In this document: positions 37,066 to 45,933 of the stretch, one piece after another
How the letters are laid out: every line of letters starts with the position of its first letter
Position numbering within the stretch: the first letter of the stretch is position 1
Notes under the pieces: model-generated
What the model saw: only the letters and a program-made list of their open reading frames with translations
Databases searched by the model: none
What the model was told of the DNA's origin: nothing
Position numbers and translations under genes: made by a program
NCBI GenBank assembly: GCA_016709575.1
Contig: JADJMM010000019.1
Span: 1-64,000 of the forward strand
DNA length: 64,000 bases
DNA from: Sphingobacteriaceae bacterium
Lineage (GTDB): Bacteria > Bacteroidota > Bacteroidia > B-17B0 > Aurantibacillaceae
Reading direction: 5' to 3'

Positions 37066-37914
37066 CTAAATGTCTTCGCTTAATTCTTGTTCTTCTGATA
37101 TGCTTTCAGGGTTTAAGCCGATTGTTCTGTCTTCGTCGCTGATTTTTGTTAAACCGTTACGTTGTAAAATTTCGCGGGCTAAGTTTAAATAGTTTAAAGA
37201 AGCTTTTCCAACCGCATCGTGCATGATAATAGTTTTTCAGAAGCTTGGCGCCTCAGCTAATTTTGTGTTCCGCTGAATCAGAGTATTAAACACCATGTTT
37301 TGGAAATGCGTTTTTACTTCTTCAACCACTTGGTTCGCTAAACGTAAACGTCCATCGTACATGGTTAATAAAACACCTTCAATATCTAAATTAGGATTTA
37401 AGTGTGTTTGAATAATTTTAATGGTTTGAAGTAATTTGCCCATTCCTTCTAACGCAAAGTATTCGCACTGTACAGGAATGATAACGCTATCAGCTGCAGA
37501 TAATGAGTTGATAACTGTTAGTCCAAGTGAAGGACAGCAATCAACAATAATGAAATCGTATTTATCTTTAATTTTCTCTAAAGCTTTTTTCATCATATAC
37601 TCGCGGTTACTCAAGTTCACAAGTTCTAACTCAACACCAACTAAATCGGCATTGGTTGGTAACAGAAACAAGTTAGGCGTATCCGTTTTAAGAATTACAT
37701 CTTTCGGGTGCATGCTATCAATGATACACTCGTACAAACCCGCTTTCACGTTCTTTGGGTCGATACCAACGCCAGAAGTTGCATTCGATTGCGGATCGGC
37801 ATCAATTAATAAAGTTTTATATTCTAAAACAGCTAAGCTGGCTGCAAGATTAATGGCAGTTGTGGTTTTTCCTACTCCGCCTTTTTGATTAGCTATTGCG
37901 ATTATTTTTCCCAT
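37066..37914 (-). CDS. parA: Chromosome partitioning ATPase ParA (in-frame TGA near C-terminus)
   Basis: Deviant Walker A NQKGGVGKTTTAINLAASL, Walker A' LLIDADPQSNATSGVG and Walker B YDFIIVDCCPSLGLT. The open frame ends at KLAEAPSF, but the same frame continues after one TGA codon as KTIIMHDAVGKASLNYLNLA and runs to a TAG at 37068, with the acidic tail SEEQELSEDI. A Gly codon (GGA) is expected there (APSFGKTI), so TGA is a single base change. Full length about 282. It positions chromosomes and other cargo along the nucleoid. Confidence 0.9.
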
Positions 37915-37964
37915 AGTATTTATTTTGTGGCTGAACTTTTAACTTTCAACCTTGAACTTTAAAC

Positions 37965-38645
37965 TTATTTAGTTATTGTTTCTCCTATTTTCATTAAGGT
38001 CAGATTTCTGCCTGCCCTTTTAAATTTATTTTGTGATTCGTTATGATCAATTTTTATGTAACCGAAAGTATCGTAATGCATGCCAATTATATCTGAGCAT
38101 TGAATAAAATCACTCGCAATAATTGCATTTTCAGCTCCCATTGTAAAATTGTCGCCAATTGGTAAAAATGCGAAATTAATTTTTCTGTATTCGCCAATTA
38201 GTTTCATATCGTAGGTAAGAGCGGTATCACCTGCGTAATAAAAATTGCCTTCTTCGCTTTCCACCACAAAGCCCATTGGGTTACCACCGTAAGAGCCATC
38301 GGGTAAAGAACTGCTATGAATTGCGCTTACACATTTTACATTCCCAAAATCTAACTTCACTTTTCCGCCAGTATTCATGGGGTGAATGTTTTCTACACCT
38401 TGTTTCCCTAACCAAACATTAATTTCCCAAGCGCAAATTACTTTGGCGTTGGTTCGTTTAGCAAGTGCCACGGCATCGGCAATGTGATCTTCGTGACCGT
38501 GACTAATCAAAATATAATCGGCTTTTATGGTGTTAACGTTAATGCTTTTAGCTAATTCGTTAGGACTGATAAAAGGGTCGAATACAATATGCTTTCCTTT
38601 AATTTCTACACCAAAACAAGAGTGACCGTAATACGTAATGTTCAT
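37965..38645 (-). CDS. UPF0173 metal-dependent hydrolase (metallo-beta-lactamase fold)
   Basis: 226 residues. Starts MNITYYGHSCFGVEIKGKHI, with the metal motif ISHGHEDHIADAV and later YAGDTALTYDMKLI, PIGDNFTMG and IGMHYDTFGYI. These are hallmarks of the UPF0173 L-ascorbate-6-phosphate-lactonase-like hydrolases. Substrate unknown. Single gene, 50 bp upstream of parA. Confidence 0.9.
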   Translation of the reverse strand: MNITYYGHSCFGVEIKGKHIVFDPFISPNELAKSINVNTIKADYILISHGHEDHIADAVALAKRTNAKVICAWEINVWLGKQGVENIHPMNTGGKVKLDFGNVKCVSAIHSSSLPDGSYGGNPMGFVVESEEGNFYYAGDTALTYDMKLIGEYRKINFAFLPIGDNFTMGAENAIIASDFIQCSDIIGMHYDTFGYIKIDHNESQNKFKRAGRNLTLMKIGETITK

Positions 38646-38795
38646 AAGCTAAATAAAAAGCGATATTTCCGTAAAGTTAATCTAATAAGGGTTTTTAGGG
38701 GGGCTAACTTTTTAACAATACGGGCTACTTATGAGATGGGATGTTAATAAAAAAAGTCTCGAAAAAGGAGCGGAAATGGGGCATAATGGCATAAA

Positions 38796-38824
38796 AAAAC
38801 CGCCCCTGTAATTGGAGCGGTTTT
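38796..38824 (-). terminator. Rho-independent terminator after the gene ending at 38850
   Basis: AAAACCGCCCC and GGAGCGGTTTT form a hairpin with one mismatch; minus-strand T-run follows. Confidence 0.7.
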
Positions 38825-38849
38825 GGGTAAATAATAAGATTTTCCCGAA

Positions 38850-39452
38850 TTAGTTTGTATACAGGGCGTTAAACTCCTGAACAGCTTTACGAACTTCGTC
38901 AATTTTAAAGAACCATTTATCAACTTGCTCTAAAAGTATGGGTTGATCTTTAAAAAATGGTTTTAGAATTTTCTTATGGCTTTTTTCGTTTAATTGAGTT
39001 AAAACATTTAGGTTGTTTTTATCATCTGCAGCAGCTCTGGTATCAACAATAAAATAAACTGCCAGAATTTTTCCTGCGTCATCACCTACACCAGGATATT
39101 TCCATTCCATTAAGTTTAAACGACCTTGCTCTAAATATTTGATATAAACATCATTTTGATCCATGTGCAAAATTGTAAAATGATTGCCCTCAAAACCATA
39201 GCCTTTAGCTTTTTTGGTATTTATTTCAACACCTTTTCCTGCTCCTTTTGCTTTAAATTTGAAAGCAAGGTAGTAGTCGCTTTCTCTTTCCATGTTAGAT
39301 TGAACTTCACCTTTAACGCTATCACCTTTTTGATTTAAATAGTATCCGGGAACAAAAATTGGAGTCATGCTTGGTTCTTTCCCTTTTTTTCCGGGTTGAG
39401 CAAATACACTTATTGATGCAATTGTTAAAATAGCTACAAATAGGTTTTTCAT
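38850..39452 (-). CDS. Secreted protein of unknown function
   Basis: From ATG 39452 the protein starts with a signal peptide (MKNLFVAILTIASISVFAQP) and has about 200 residues. The mature part reads like a single compact domain with FVPGYYLNQKGDSVKGEVQS at its start and a helical end (VDKWFFKIDEVRKAVQEFNA). Short Bacteroidota proteins with a GYYL..GDSVKGEV opening are common but undescribed. An in-frame start 17 codons upstream is less likely because it hides the signal peptide. Own terminator present. Confidence 0.65.
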   Translation of the reverse strand: MKNLFVAILTIASISVFAQPGKKGKEPSMTPIFVPGYYLNQKGDSVKGEVQSNMERESDYYLAFKFKAKGAGKGVEINTKKAKGYGFEGNHFTILHMDQNDVYIKYLEQGRLNLMEWKYPGVGDDAGKILAVYFIVDTRAAADDKNNLNVLTQLNEKSHKKILKPFFKDQPILLEQVDKWFFKIDEVRKAVQEFNALYTN

Positions 39453-39537
39453 AATACGTTTTAATAATTTGGATAAAGTTAGGTTTTTAAGCCGAAAAAT
39501 CAAACGCTTATTTCCTAAAATTCGCTAAAATTAAGGC

Positions 39538-40810
39538 TTAATTGTCCATATAAACGCGACCCTCTTTCCATCCGCTAACCGCCTGGTGCCAAGGAAATTT
39601 GAAGTATTCGTTTCGTTCTAAAACAAAGTCGTTTTCAGTAAACGGATTAATCACTTTTAAAAACGAAAACGTATAGAGTTGGCTTGCGTTTCACTTCCAT
39701 AAACCCAAGTTTCGTTGTTCGCATACTTGTACATTTTTGTAGGAGCTCCAAAAACAATGTAAATCATACCTCTGTCGGTTTGCCATCCCTGCTGGAAGGA
39801 AGTAAATAATTTATTAGCATGTTGAACTCTTGAATAATATTTCCGCAATAATTCTTTAGCGCGCTCATTACTTCCGCCTTTTTCTTTCCAAAATTCATCA
39901 ATAGCATGTTTTTTATTCTCTGAATTTAACAACGCATTGTATTCTTCGGTAGTGGTAATATAACGCACACACTTTATCATTTCAGTTTCATCTTTTATGC
40001 CTGGATAAGAAGCATCAACGGAATATAAGGTCAAACCTTTTTTAGATTCTTTATCCGTTACAATATGATAAAATCCTTTAGGGGGAATTACAACTTTAAG
40101 TAAACCGCGACTTTTACTTATCACAAAAAACTATCCGGTTTGTAATTAAACGCCGCTCTTTCTACCAATGAAAACGGAGGAGGCGCTATAGGAAAGTCTC
40201 TTTTAAAATAATCTACCACAAAATTATTTTCAGCATTAATAAAACTTTTAATTACTACTGTGTCTCCAGCTTTCAGGTAATAATCATAAATATTCGATCC
40301 TTCAGTTTTCTGAATTAAAAAACTTTGTCGTGTACCTGATGTCGTTTTATCAATTGTAAACACATACGGGATTTTAGTTTTTTTATTCAAATCAAAAACA
40401 AATACTTCGCAAATATACGTTTGTCCGATTCTACATTTAGAAAATAAACTTCCTCTTAAGTTTTTTAAGTCCAATTTATCACTTTGTCTGTCTAAGATTG
40501 TAACACTTCCGCTATCCAAAAGTTGACGGGTTTTGGCATTGGTATAGGTAAAATATTTTATTTTAACTGCCGCATAAAAAGAGTTGGTAGTATCCGGACG
40601 TTTGTATAATAAATTTTCGTTATCGAAACTAAAATAGATTTGAGTTACGGAGTCGCTGATATGATAAGCTAATAATTTTGTATGTAATTCCTGATTTGTT
40701 TTTTTATAGAGATTTTCTTTTGAATGATAAGCTTCTTTAGAACTTGTACAATGAGCAAATGCCGAGAGTATCAGCAGACTAAATAAAGTATATGTTGTGA
40801 ATTTTAACAA
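39538..40810 (-). CDS. GWxTD domain lipoprotein (frameshifted)
   Basis: Two main pieces plus a C-terminal tail form one protein of about 423 residues. TTG start, lipobox in LLILSAFAHCTSSKEA (Cys21), a beta-rich N-terminal half ending YKPDSFL, then VIPPKGFYHIVTD and the GWxTD-like core QQGWQTDRGMIYIVFGAPTK MYKYANNETWVYG. Past a stop near 39657 another frame gives KVINPFTENDFVLERNEYFK and VSGWKEGRVYMDN with TAA at 39540-39538. Breaks near 40125 and 39655. GWxTD proteins are Bacteroidota-associated envelope proteins of unknown function. Confidence 0.78.
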
Positions 40811-40843
40811 ATGATGTAAATTGAGTATAAAGTTAAACTTTTA

Positions 40844-40851
40844 GTACATTT
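40844..40851 (+). promoter_or_regulatory. -7 element TACATTTG overlapping the apparent start of the AI-2E gene
   Basis: Exact TAnnTTTG match whose last two bases are part of the first possible start codon (TTG at 40850). Transcription would begin near 40858, so the true start must be downstream or the mRNA is leaderless. Confidence 0.45.
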
Positions 40852-41950
40852 GTTTCTCATTCTGAAAACTAAAAATTACATATTTCCCATATTAATTGCA
40901 GTTGCTGTAATTTTAGGTGCCTGGTTATTTTCATCGGTGCTCATTTACCTTGTTATTTCTTTGGTTTTGTTCTTGATTGGAAGTCCGTTGACAACTGCAA
41001 TTGAAAAGATAAAAATTGGCGGAAAAAGAATAAATGATGGTATAGCATCTTTAGCAACTTTAATCATTATTTTCGGAGTATTTTCTCTATTCTTCGTTCT
41101 TATTTTGCCGCCATTAATTCAGCAAGTGTCGTTTATGTCGGAGTTAAATTTTTACGATGTTTTGCATGGCATTTTAAATCAGTATCCTTCTTTAAACTAT
41201 TTGTTTTCGTATTTAGGTAGTGAAGAAACAATAAAATCAACCATAAACGAACAGTTTAATTCGGTGTTTAATTTTGGAAATGTTTCATCCATACTAAATA
41301 ACTTAATCAGTTATCTAAGTGGTTTTATTGGCGGTTTGTTTTGCGTATTATTCATCACATTTTTTCTTTTAAAGGATCAGTATACTGCCAGCCGTACCAT
41401 TTTATTATTAACACCACCAAAAATTGAAGACCAAGTAAAAGAAATTTTAACTACTTCAAAAAAAATGCTGAGTAAATATTTTATCGGGTTAATTATTGAC
41501 GTTTTAATTGTTGGTGTTTTAGCAGGATTGAGTTTGTGGATCTTAGGGATAAAAAACGCTTTAATCATTGGTTTTGTAGCCGGCTTATTTAATGTAGTGC
41601 CTTATATCGGACCAATGATCACTCTGTGTTTTGCTCTGTTTTTAGGTGTGAGTGGTTGTATTGAAGTAGGGCAGTATGATCAAATTTCGAGCGTAATTAC
41701 AAAAATATTTATTGCATTAATGAGTATTAATATTTTAGATGCATTATTTTTTCAACCTTTTATATTTTCAAATACAGTGAAGGCGCATCCGTTGGAAATT
41801 TTCTTAGTGGTCTTAATGGCAGGAACTTTAGCAGGAATTGGTGGTATGGTAGTTGCTATTCCTGTTTATACATTGGTAAGAATCGTTGCAAGGGAATTTT
41901 TAACTCAATTTAAATTCTTCAGAAAAATAACAGAAAAAATTACAGATTAA
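40850..41950 (+). CDS. AI-2E family transporter (PerM-like)
   Basis: About 366 residues with eight membrane helices: TKNYIFPILIAVAVILGAWL F, LVISLVLFLIGSPLTTAIEK, SLATLIIIFGVFSLFFVLIL, a periplasmic loop, LIIDVLIVGVLAGLSLWIL, ALIIGFVAGLFNVVPYIGPM and AGIGGMVVAIPVYTLVRIVA. VPYIGP and the GxGGMVxAIPV ending are family hallmarks. Members are implicated in export of small molecules or in ion balance. No ATG is available at the N-terminus; TTG 40850 or an ATT/CTG slightly downstream must serve, or a base was lost there. Confidence 0.85.
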   Translation: MFLILKTKNYIFPILIAVAVILGAWLFSSVLIYLVISLVLFLIGSPLTTAIEKIKIGGKRINDGIASLATLIIIFGVFSLFFVLILPPLIQQVSFMSELNFYDVLHGILNQYPSLNYLFSYLGSEETIKSTINEQFNSVFNFGNVSSILNNLISYLSGFIGGLFCVLFITFFLLKDQYTASRTILLLTPPKIEDQVKEILTTSKKMLSKYFIGLIIDVLIVGVLAGLSLWILGIKNALIIGFVAGLFNVVPYIGPMITLCFALFLGVSGCIEVGQYDQISSVITKIFIALMSINILDALFFQPFIFSNTVKAHPLEIFLVVLMAGTLAGIGGMVVAIPVYTLVRIVAREFLTQFKFFRKITEKITD

Positions 41951-41952
41951 TT

Positions 41953-42614
41953 ATGTCGTTCGAAAAATCCATTAGCTTTTTAAAAGCTATTAAGAATAAT
42001 AATAACCGAGATTGGTTCGAGAAGAATAAGCCAAAATATCTTGAAGCTAAAGCCGAGTTTGAAGTATTTGTACAGAATTTAATTAGCGCCATTAATAAAT
42101 TCGATAAAAAAATTGGTGCTGATTTACAAGCGAAAAATTGCGTATTCCGAATATATAAAGATGTTCGTTTTAGTAAGGACAAAACCCCTTACAAATCTCA
42201 TTTTGGGGCGTATTTTAGTCCGGGTGGTAAAAAGTCGAGCGCAGCAGGATATTATTTTCATTTCGAACCCGGCAATATGTTTTTAGCGGGAGGTAATTGG
42301 CATCCTGAACCTGAGCAATTGCAGGCTATACGACAGGAAGTGGATTATAATGGGGATAAGCTGATGAAGCTTATGAAATCGAAAACATTTCAAACCTATT
42401 TTGATGATTTATCAGACGAAGATAAACTCAAAACCGCTCCAAAAGGATTTGAAAAAGACGCCAAATATCTGGAGTATTTGAAGCTGAAAAGTTTTATTGT
42501 TTACCATAAGATTAGTGAGAAGAATTTCAAATCTAAAGACTTCGAAAAATATACAGCTAACGGTTTTAAGGCTATGTACCCGTTTTTAGAATTTTTAAGG
42601 AAGCTTCAGCTTAA
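41953..42614 (+). CDS. DUF2461 family protein
   Basis: TIGR02453-type protein: SISFLKAIKNNNNRDWFEKN KPKYLEAKAEFE, FRIYKDVRFSKDKTPYKSHF GAYFSPGGKKSSAAGYYFHF and APKGFEKDAKYLEYLKLKSF are family blocks. After FLEFLRK the visible frame continues (LQLKISFNIFA...) to 42681 and runs through the tRNA promoter into the tRNA. Restoring one G near 42604 gives FLRKASA-stop at 42614, the expected family length of about 220. Function unknown. It follows the AI-2E gene by 2 bp. Confidence 0.78.
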
Positions 42615-42630
42615 AATAAGCTTTAATATT

Positions 42631-42664
42631 TTTGCCTCGTTAAGTAAAAAATTTATTACATTTG
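42631..42664 (+). promoter_or_regulatory. Consensus promoter for tRNA-His
   Basis: TTTG at 42631-42634 and TACATTTG at 42657-42664 with 22 nt between, the best two-part match in the window; the tRNA starts 13 nt downstream. Confidence 0.75.
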
Positions 42665-42676
42665 CAGTCCTAAAAT

Positions 42677-42751
42677 GGTAGATGTAGCTCAGTTGGTTAG
42701 AGCATCGGTTTGTGGTACCGAGGGTCGTGGGTTCGAATCCCATCATTTACC
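42677..42751 (+). tRNA. tRNA-His (GTG)
   Basis: Acceptor stem GTAGATG/CATTTAC (one G-T pair), D-loop AGCTCAGTTGGTTAGAGC, anticodon stem TCGGT/ACCGA with loop TTGTGGT (anticodon GTG), T-arm GTGGGTTCGAATCCCAT. The extra 5' G at 42677 opposite C73 is the hallmark of tRNA-His. CCA is not encoded. Confidence 0.95.
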
Positions 42752-42763
42752 CTGATAAAAGAG

Positions 42764-42790
42764 AAGCCCTGCAATTGTGGGGCTTTTTTA
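42764..42790 (+). terminator. Rho-independent terminator after tRNA-His
   Basis: AAGCCCT and GGGGCTT pair around a short loop and are followed by TTTTT. Confidence 0.7.
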
Positions 42791-42842
42791 ATATCTAAAC
42801 AAAACGGGTATAATATATATCTGAAAAATCCGTTTTATAATG

Positions 42843-42850
42843 TATTTTTG
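42843..42850 (+). promoter_or_regulatory. -7 element TATTTTTG before the flippase gene
   Basis: Exact TAnnTTTG match, 20 nt upstream of the ATG at 42871. Confidence 0.4.
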
Positions 42851-42870
42851 GCCATCACAAAAAAGCCTTA

Positions 42871-44106
42871 ATGATTAAAAACATCATACAAACACTTTTC
42901 ACCAAGGGCTTTGTGGCTGCCATCAACTTTCTTATTCTTATAGTTTCGGCTAAATACCTGGGTGTTACTACCCGTGGAGAGATTAGTTTATTTGTTCTAA
43001 ATATTGCCAATATCCAAATCATAAACGAAATATACACCGGTTATTCGCTCGTATACTTTGTTCCAAAATTCAATTTAAAAAAGCTGGTGATGAACGGGGT
43101 GGTTTGGACAATTTTAGCGACTTCAGTTTCGAATCTCATTTTTTTTATTTGGAACAAAGAGATTCCCGGTTATGAATGGGATATGTTTTTTCTTTCGGTT
43201 TTGGTTATTTTAAATACGTTTAACATGGTAATTATTTTAGCGAAAGAAAATGTAAAGCTTTATAATTTCCTAAGCATATTGCAGCCATTTTTATTGGTAT
43301 GCGGAATTGTGTTCTACACCTTATATATGCGGGATTTTACATTTAAAGCCTATGTAATTCCATTATATATTTCGTTTACTGTTTCTTTCGTTATTTCATC
43401 AATTACAGTGTTTAAATATGTTGTTGCCGATAAAAGTAAAACCGAATTCTCACTAAAATCAGTTTTCGAAAATGGTTTTTTTTGTCAACTAGCAGGTTGG
43501 TTTCATATACAAGTTAACCGTTTTAGTTGGTACATTTTAGGGTCGAGCGCCTTGGTGGGATTGTATTCTGCAGCTTCCTCTTTAATAGAATCAGTTTGGA
43601 TTGTATCATCGGGCATTACCCCAATTATCTTATCTAAAATTTCGAATACAGGCGATACCCCTTTCAATAGAGCCATCACCATTACACTCGCTAAAATTGC
43701 TTTTGTGTTAAGTTGTTTGGCTATTGTCGTGCTTTGGTTTATTCCGATGGAATTATTCACTTATTTATTGGGAAAAGATTTCTCTGAAACAAAACACATC
43801 ATGCTATATCTTTCACCGGGTATTTTATGTATTAGTTTCTCTACTGTGATAAGTCATTATTTTAGCGGCTTAGGAAAACTAAGATTTATTGCAGGCTGTA
43901 ATTTTATGGGTTTTGTTTGCTCAATTTGTCTTGCTCCATTTTTAATTGATAAGTATAATTTATTGGGGGCTGCAATGGCTGCAAATGTTGGATACTTTAT
44001 TTCTTCTTTGGGTTTGTTTTTTGGATTTGTGGTGAAAAACAAATTAGGCCTTTATCAATTCTTCAACTTTAAGGCCGACCTGCAAAATATAAAACAAGCA
44101 TTTTAA
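42871..44106 (+). CDS. Oligosaccharide flippase (Wzx/MATE-like)
   Basis: 411 residues with about 12 membrane helices from IIQTLFTKGFVAAINFLILI onward. SAKYLGVTTRGEISLFVLNI is the typical first-helix region of the polysaccharide transport family, and YILGSSALVGLYSAASSLIE a central conserved one. Members flip lipid-linked sugar units across the inner membrane during capsule or O-antigen assembly. It stands alone here, far from the sugar transferase at the window start. Frame intact. Confidence 0.85.
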   Translation: MIKNIIQTLFTKGFVAAINFLILIVSAKYLGVTTRGEISLFVLNIANIQIINEIYTGYSLVYFVPKFNLKKLVMNGVVWTILATSVSNLIFFIWNKEIPGYEWDMFFLSVLVILNTFNMVIILAKENVKLYNFLSILQPFLLVCGIVFYTLYMRDFTFKAYVIPLYISFTVSFVISSITVFKYVVADKSKTEFSLKSVFENGFFCQLAGWFHIQVNRFSWYILGSSALVGLYSAASSLIESVWIVSSGITPIILSKISNTGDTPFNRAITITLAKIAFVLSCLAIVVLWFIPMELFTYLLGKDFSETKHIMLYLSPGILCISFSTVISHYFSGLGKLRFIAGCNFMGFVCSICLAPFLIDKYNLLGAAMAANVGYFISSLGLFFGFVVKNKLGLYQFFNFKADLQNIKQAF

Positions 44107-44407
44107 GCGGGTAATGAAATACCCAGATATTGCTTTACTGAGAAATTGATGATGGTAATAATGGTAGTGATGATGAACAGCCACATGATAAAAATCCCCC
44201 TCTGGGATGTTTTAATTTAAGTTGAATCAACAAAGCTGTTACTGTAATTAGAAAAGGAATTAATCCAGGGTTATAGGATAAAGATTCCATTAGATTCCCT
44301 CTTATTAATGCGAAAAAAGCCCTGGTCATACCGCAACCGGGACAATCTATTCCAAACATACTTTTAAAAAAGCAGTCGGGGGCATTATCTTGAAGCCATT
44401 GTAACAT
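44103..44407 (-). CDS. DUF2752 membrane protein (one frameshift)
   Basis: Starting at ATG 44407: MLQWLQDNAPDCFFKSMFGI DCPGCGMTRAFFALIRGNLM, with the DUF2752 signature CPGCGxTRAF. Two or three membrane helices follow (GLIPFLITVTALLIQLKLKH). The visible frame then ends GGFLSCGCSS...; an indel in the G-run near 44200 restores GIFIMWLFITTIITIINFSV and a stop at 44105, 1 bp inside the convergent flippase stop. About 100 residues. Unknown role. GTG further upstream would run into the terminator and is unlikely. Confidence 0.78.
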
Positions 44408-44423
44408 GGAAGGGGGTAAAAAT

Positions 44424-44454
44424 AAAAAACCCCGCACAATCTGCGAGGTTTTTT
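44424..44454 (-). terminator. Terminator downstream of the small lipoprotein gene
   Basis: AAAAAACCCCGCA and TGCGAGGTTTTTT pair around CAATC; it lies just after the stop of the gene at 44474-44740. Confidence 0.75.
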
Positions 44455-44473
44455 AAATGCTAGGGGTTAGAAA

Positions 44474-44740
44474 TTATTTCTTTTTTCCACCTTTTGCAGC
44501 AGCAGCAGCTAATGAATCAGCCATTGCAGTTGAATCAGCTTTAGCTTTTTCAGCGATAGCAGCAGCTTCAGCAGCAGCAGCTTCAGCAGCAGCAATAGAA
44601 TCAGTTTTTTGTTTTTCTACTGCAGCAATAGAGTCAGCTTTTAACTTTTCTTTTGCTTCAATTTCTTCTTTTGATGGTCCGCAAGCTACGAAAGACGCTG
44701 TTAAAGCGGCAACAGCTACGATTGATAATACTTTTTTCAT
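44474..44740 (-). CDS. Small Ala/Lys-rich helical lipoprotein
   Basis: 88 residues. MKKVLSIVAVAALTASFVAC is a signal peptide with lipobox Cys20. The mature 68 residues are a single uninterrupted helix of short heptad-like units (KADSIAAVEKQKTDSIAAAE, then EAAAIAEKAKADSTAMADSL) and end in AKGGKKK. This size, lipid anchor, helix and lysine terminus resemble Braun's lipoprotein, although no sequence homology is claimed. It has a strong two-part promoter and its own terminator, so it is likely abundant. GC-rich Ala codons make a long antisense open frame, which is not a gene. Confidence 0.85.
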   Translation of the reverse strand: MKKVLSIVAVAALTASFVACGPSKEEIEAKEKLKADSIAAVEKQKTDSIAAAEAAAAEAAAIAEKAKADSTAMADSLAAAAAKGGKKK

Positions 44741-44775
44741 TTGTTGAGTTTTTTTGTTTAAGTTTAATTTGGGGG

Positions 44776-44808
44776 CAAAGATATATATATTTTGAAATAA
44801 ATTACAAA
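44776..44808 (-). promoter_or_regulatory. Consensus promoter of the small lipoprotein gene
   Basis: On the minus strand TTTG (44808-44805) and TATCTTTG (44783-44776) are 21 nt apart, matching both Bacteroidota elements exactly; the ATG is 36 nt downstream. Confidence 0.7.
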
Positions 44809-44877
44809 AAATCTTAAAATCTGCATTTTTTTTTCAACATTTCAACAGTGAGGGTGAGGTTCTTAGCCCTTAAAAGT

Positions 44878-44885
44878 TACTTTTG
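44878..44885 (+). promoter_or_regulatory. -7 element TACTTTTG before pyrD
   Basis: Exact TAnnTTTG match ending 6 nt before the ATG at 44892; use of it would give a leaderless message. Confidence 0.4.
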
Positions 44886-44891
44886 TAGGGT

Positions 44892-45933
44892 ATGTATAAA
44901 ATCATCAAAAGCTTTCTTTTTTTAATGGCCCCAGAGAAAGCCCATCACTTCACCTTCTCTTTAATTAAATTTTTGCATAAAATACCGGGAATCGCCCCCA
45001 TTTTGAAGGCAATTTATGGATTTGAACACCCAAAACTCGAAAAAACGCTATTTGGACTCCATTTTAAGAACCCCATTGGATTGGCGGCCGGTATGGACAA
45101 AGACGCCAAGTTATTTAACGAATTTGGCAATATGGGCTTTGGTTTTGTTGAAATTGGTACCGTTACTCCATTGGCACAGCCAGGCAACGATAAGCCCCGG
45201 TCATTCCGCCTCCCAAAAAATGAGGCTCTTATTAATAGAATGGGGTTTAATAATGAAGGGGTAAAAGCAGCGGCAGAACGATTGAAAAACCGAAAAGATA
45301 AATCGGTTATTATTGGGGGAATATTGGTAAGAATAAAGTAACCGCTAACGAAGATGCCACTAAAGATTATGAAATTAACTTTAACGAACTCTTTGATGTG
45401 GTTGATTATTTTGTGGTGAATGTAAGTTCTCCAAATACACCGGGACTAAGAGATCTCCAAGAAAAAGAACCACTCACTAAATTATTAAATCGCTTACAGG
45501 AATTAAATCATGCAAAAGCAAATCCCAAACCAATACTTTTAAAAATTGCCCCGATTTAACCGATTCTCAATTGGATGATATTATTGATATTGTAAAGACT
45601 ACAAAAATTGAAGGTGTTATTGCTACTAATACAACTATTAGCAGGGAAGGATTAAATTCTTCTAAAGAAGAAATTGAAAAGATTGGAATGGGTGGTTTAA
45701 GCGGAAAACCTTTAACGAAACGCAGCACCGAAGTGATAAAATATTTAAAACAAAAATCAAACAACGCATTTCCTGTAATTGGAGTAGGAGGAATTCACAG
45801 CGCTGAAGATGCTATTGAAAAAATTAATGCCGGTGCTGATTTAATACAATTATATACCGGATTTATTTATGAAGGTCCGGGTTTAATTAAAAGAATTAAT
45901 AAAGCACTCGTTGCTCAAAATATTTTAAAATGA
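44892..45933 (+). CDS. pyrD: Dihydroorotate dehydrogenase, quinone-dependent class 2 (frameshifted)
   Basis: Pieces in three frames form about 347 residues. N-terminal membrane-association helix (IIKSFLFLMAPEKAHHFTFS), LFGLHFKNPIGLAAGMDKDA, FVEIGTVTPLAQPGNDKPRS FRLP, INRMGFNNEG, then in another frame EINFNELFDVVDYFVVNVSS PNTPGLRDLQ with the catalytic Ser, PILLKIAPDLTDSQLDDI, GVIATNTTISREGL, VGGIHSAEDAIEKINAGADL and YTGFIYEGP. Indels lie near 45330 and 45555. It oxidises dihydroorotate to orotate in pyrimidine synthesis, passing electrons to the quinone pool. Confidence 0.93.

Noticed and set aside
44457..44747. Long plus-strand open frame of Ala/Ser antisense to the small lipoprotein
   Set aside because: It is the shadow of the Ala/Lys-rich codons of the real gene; no start signal.
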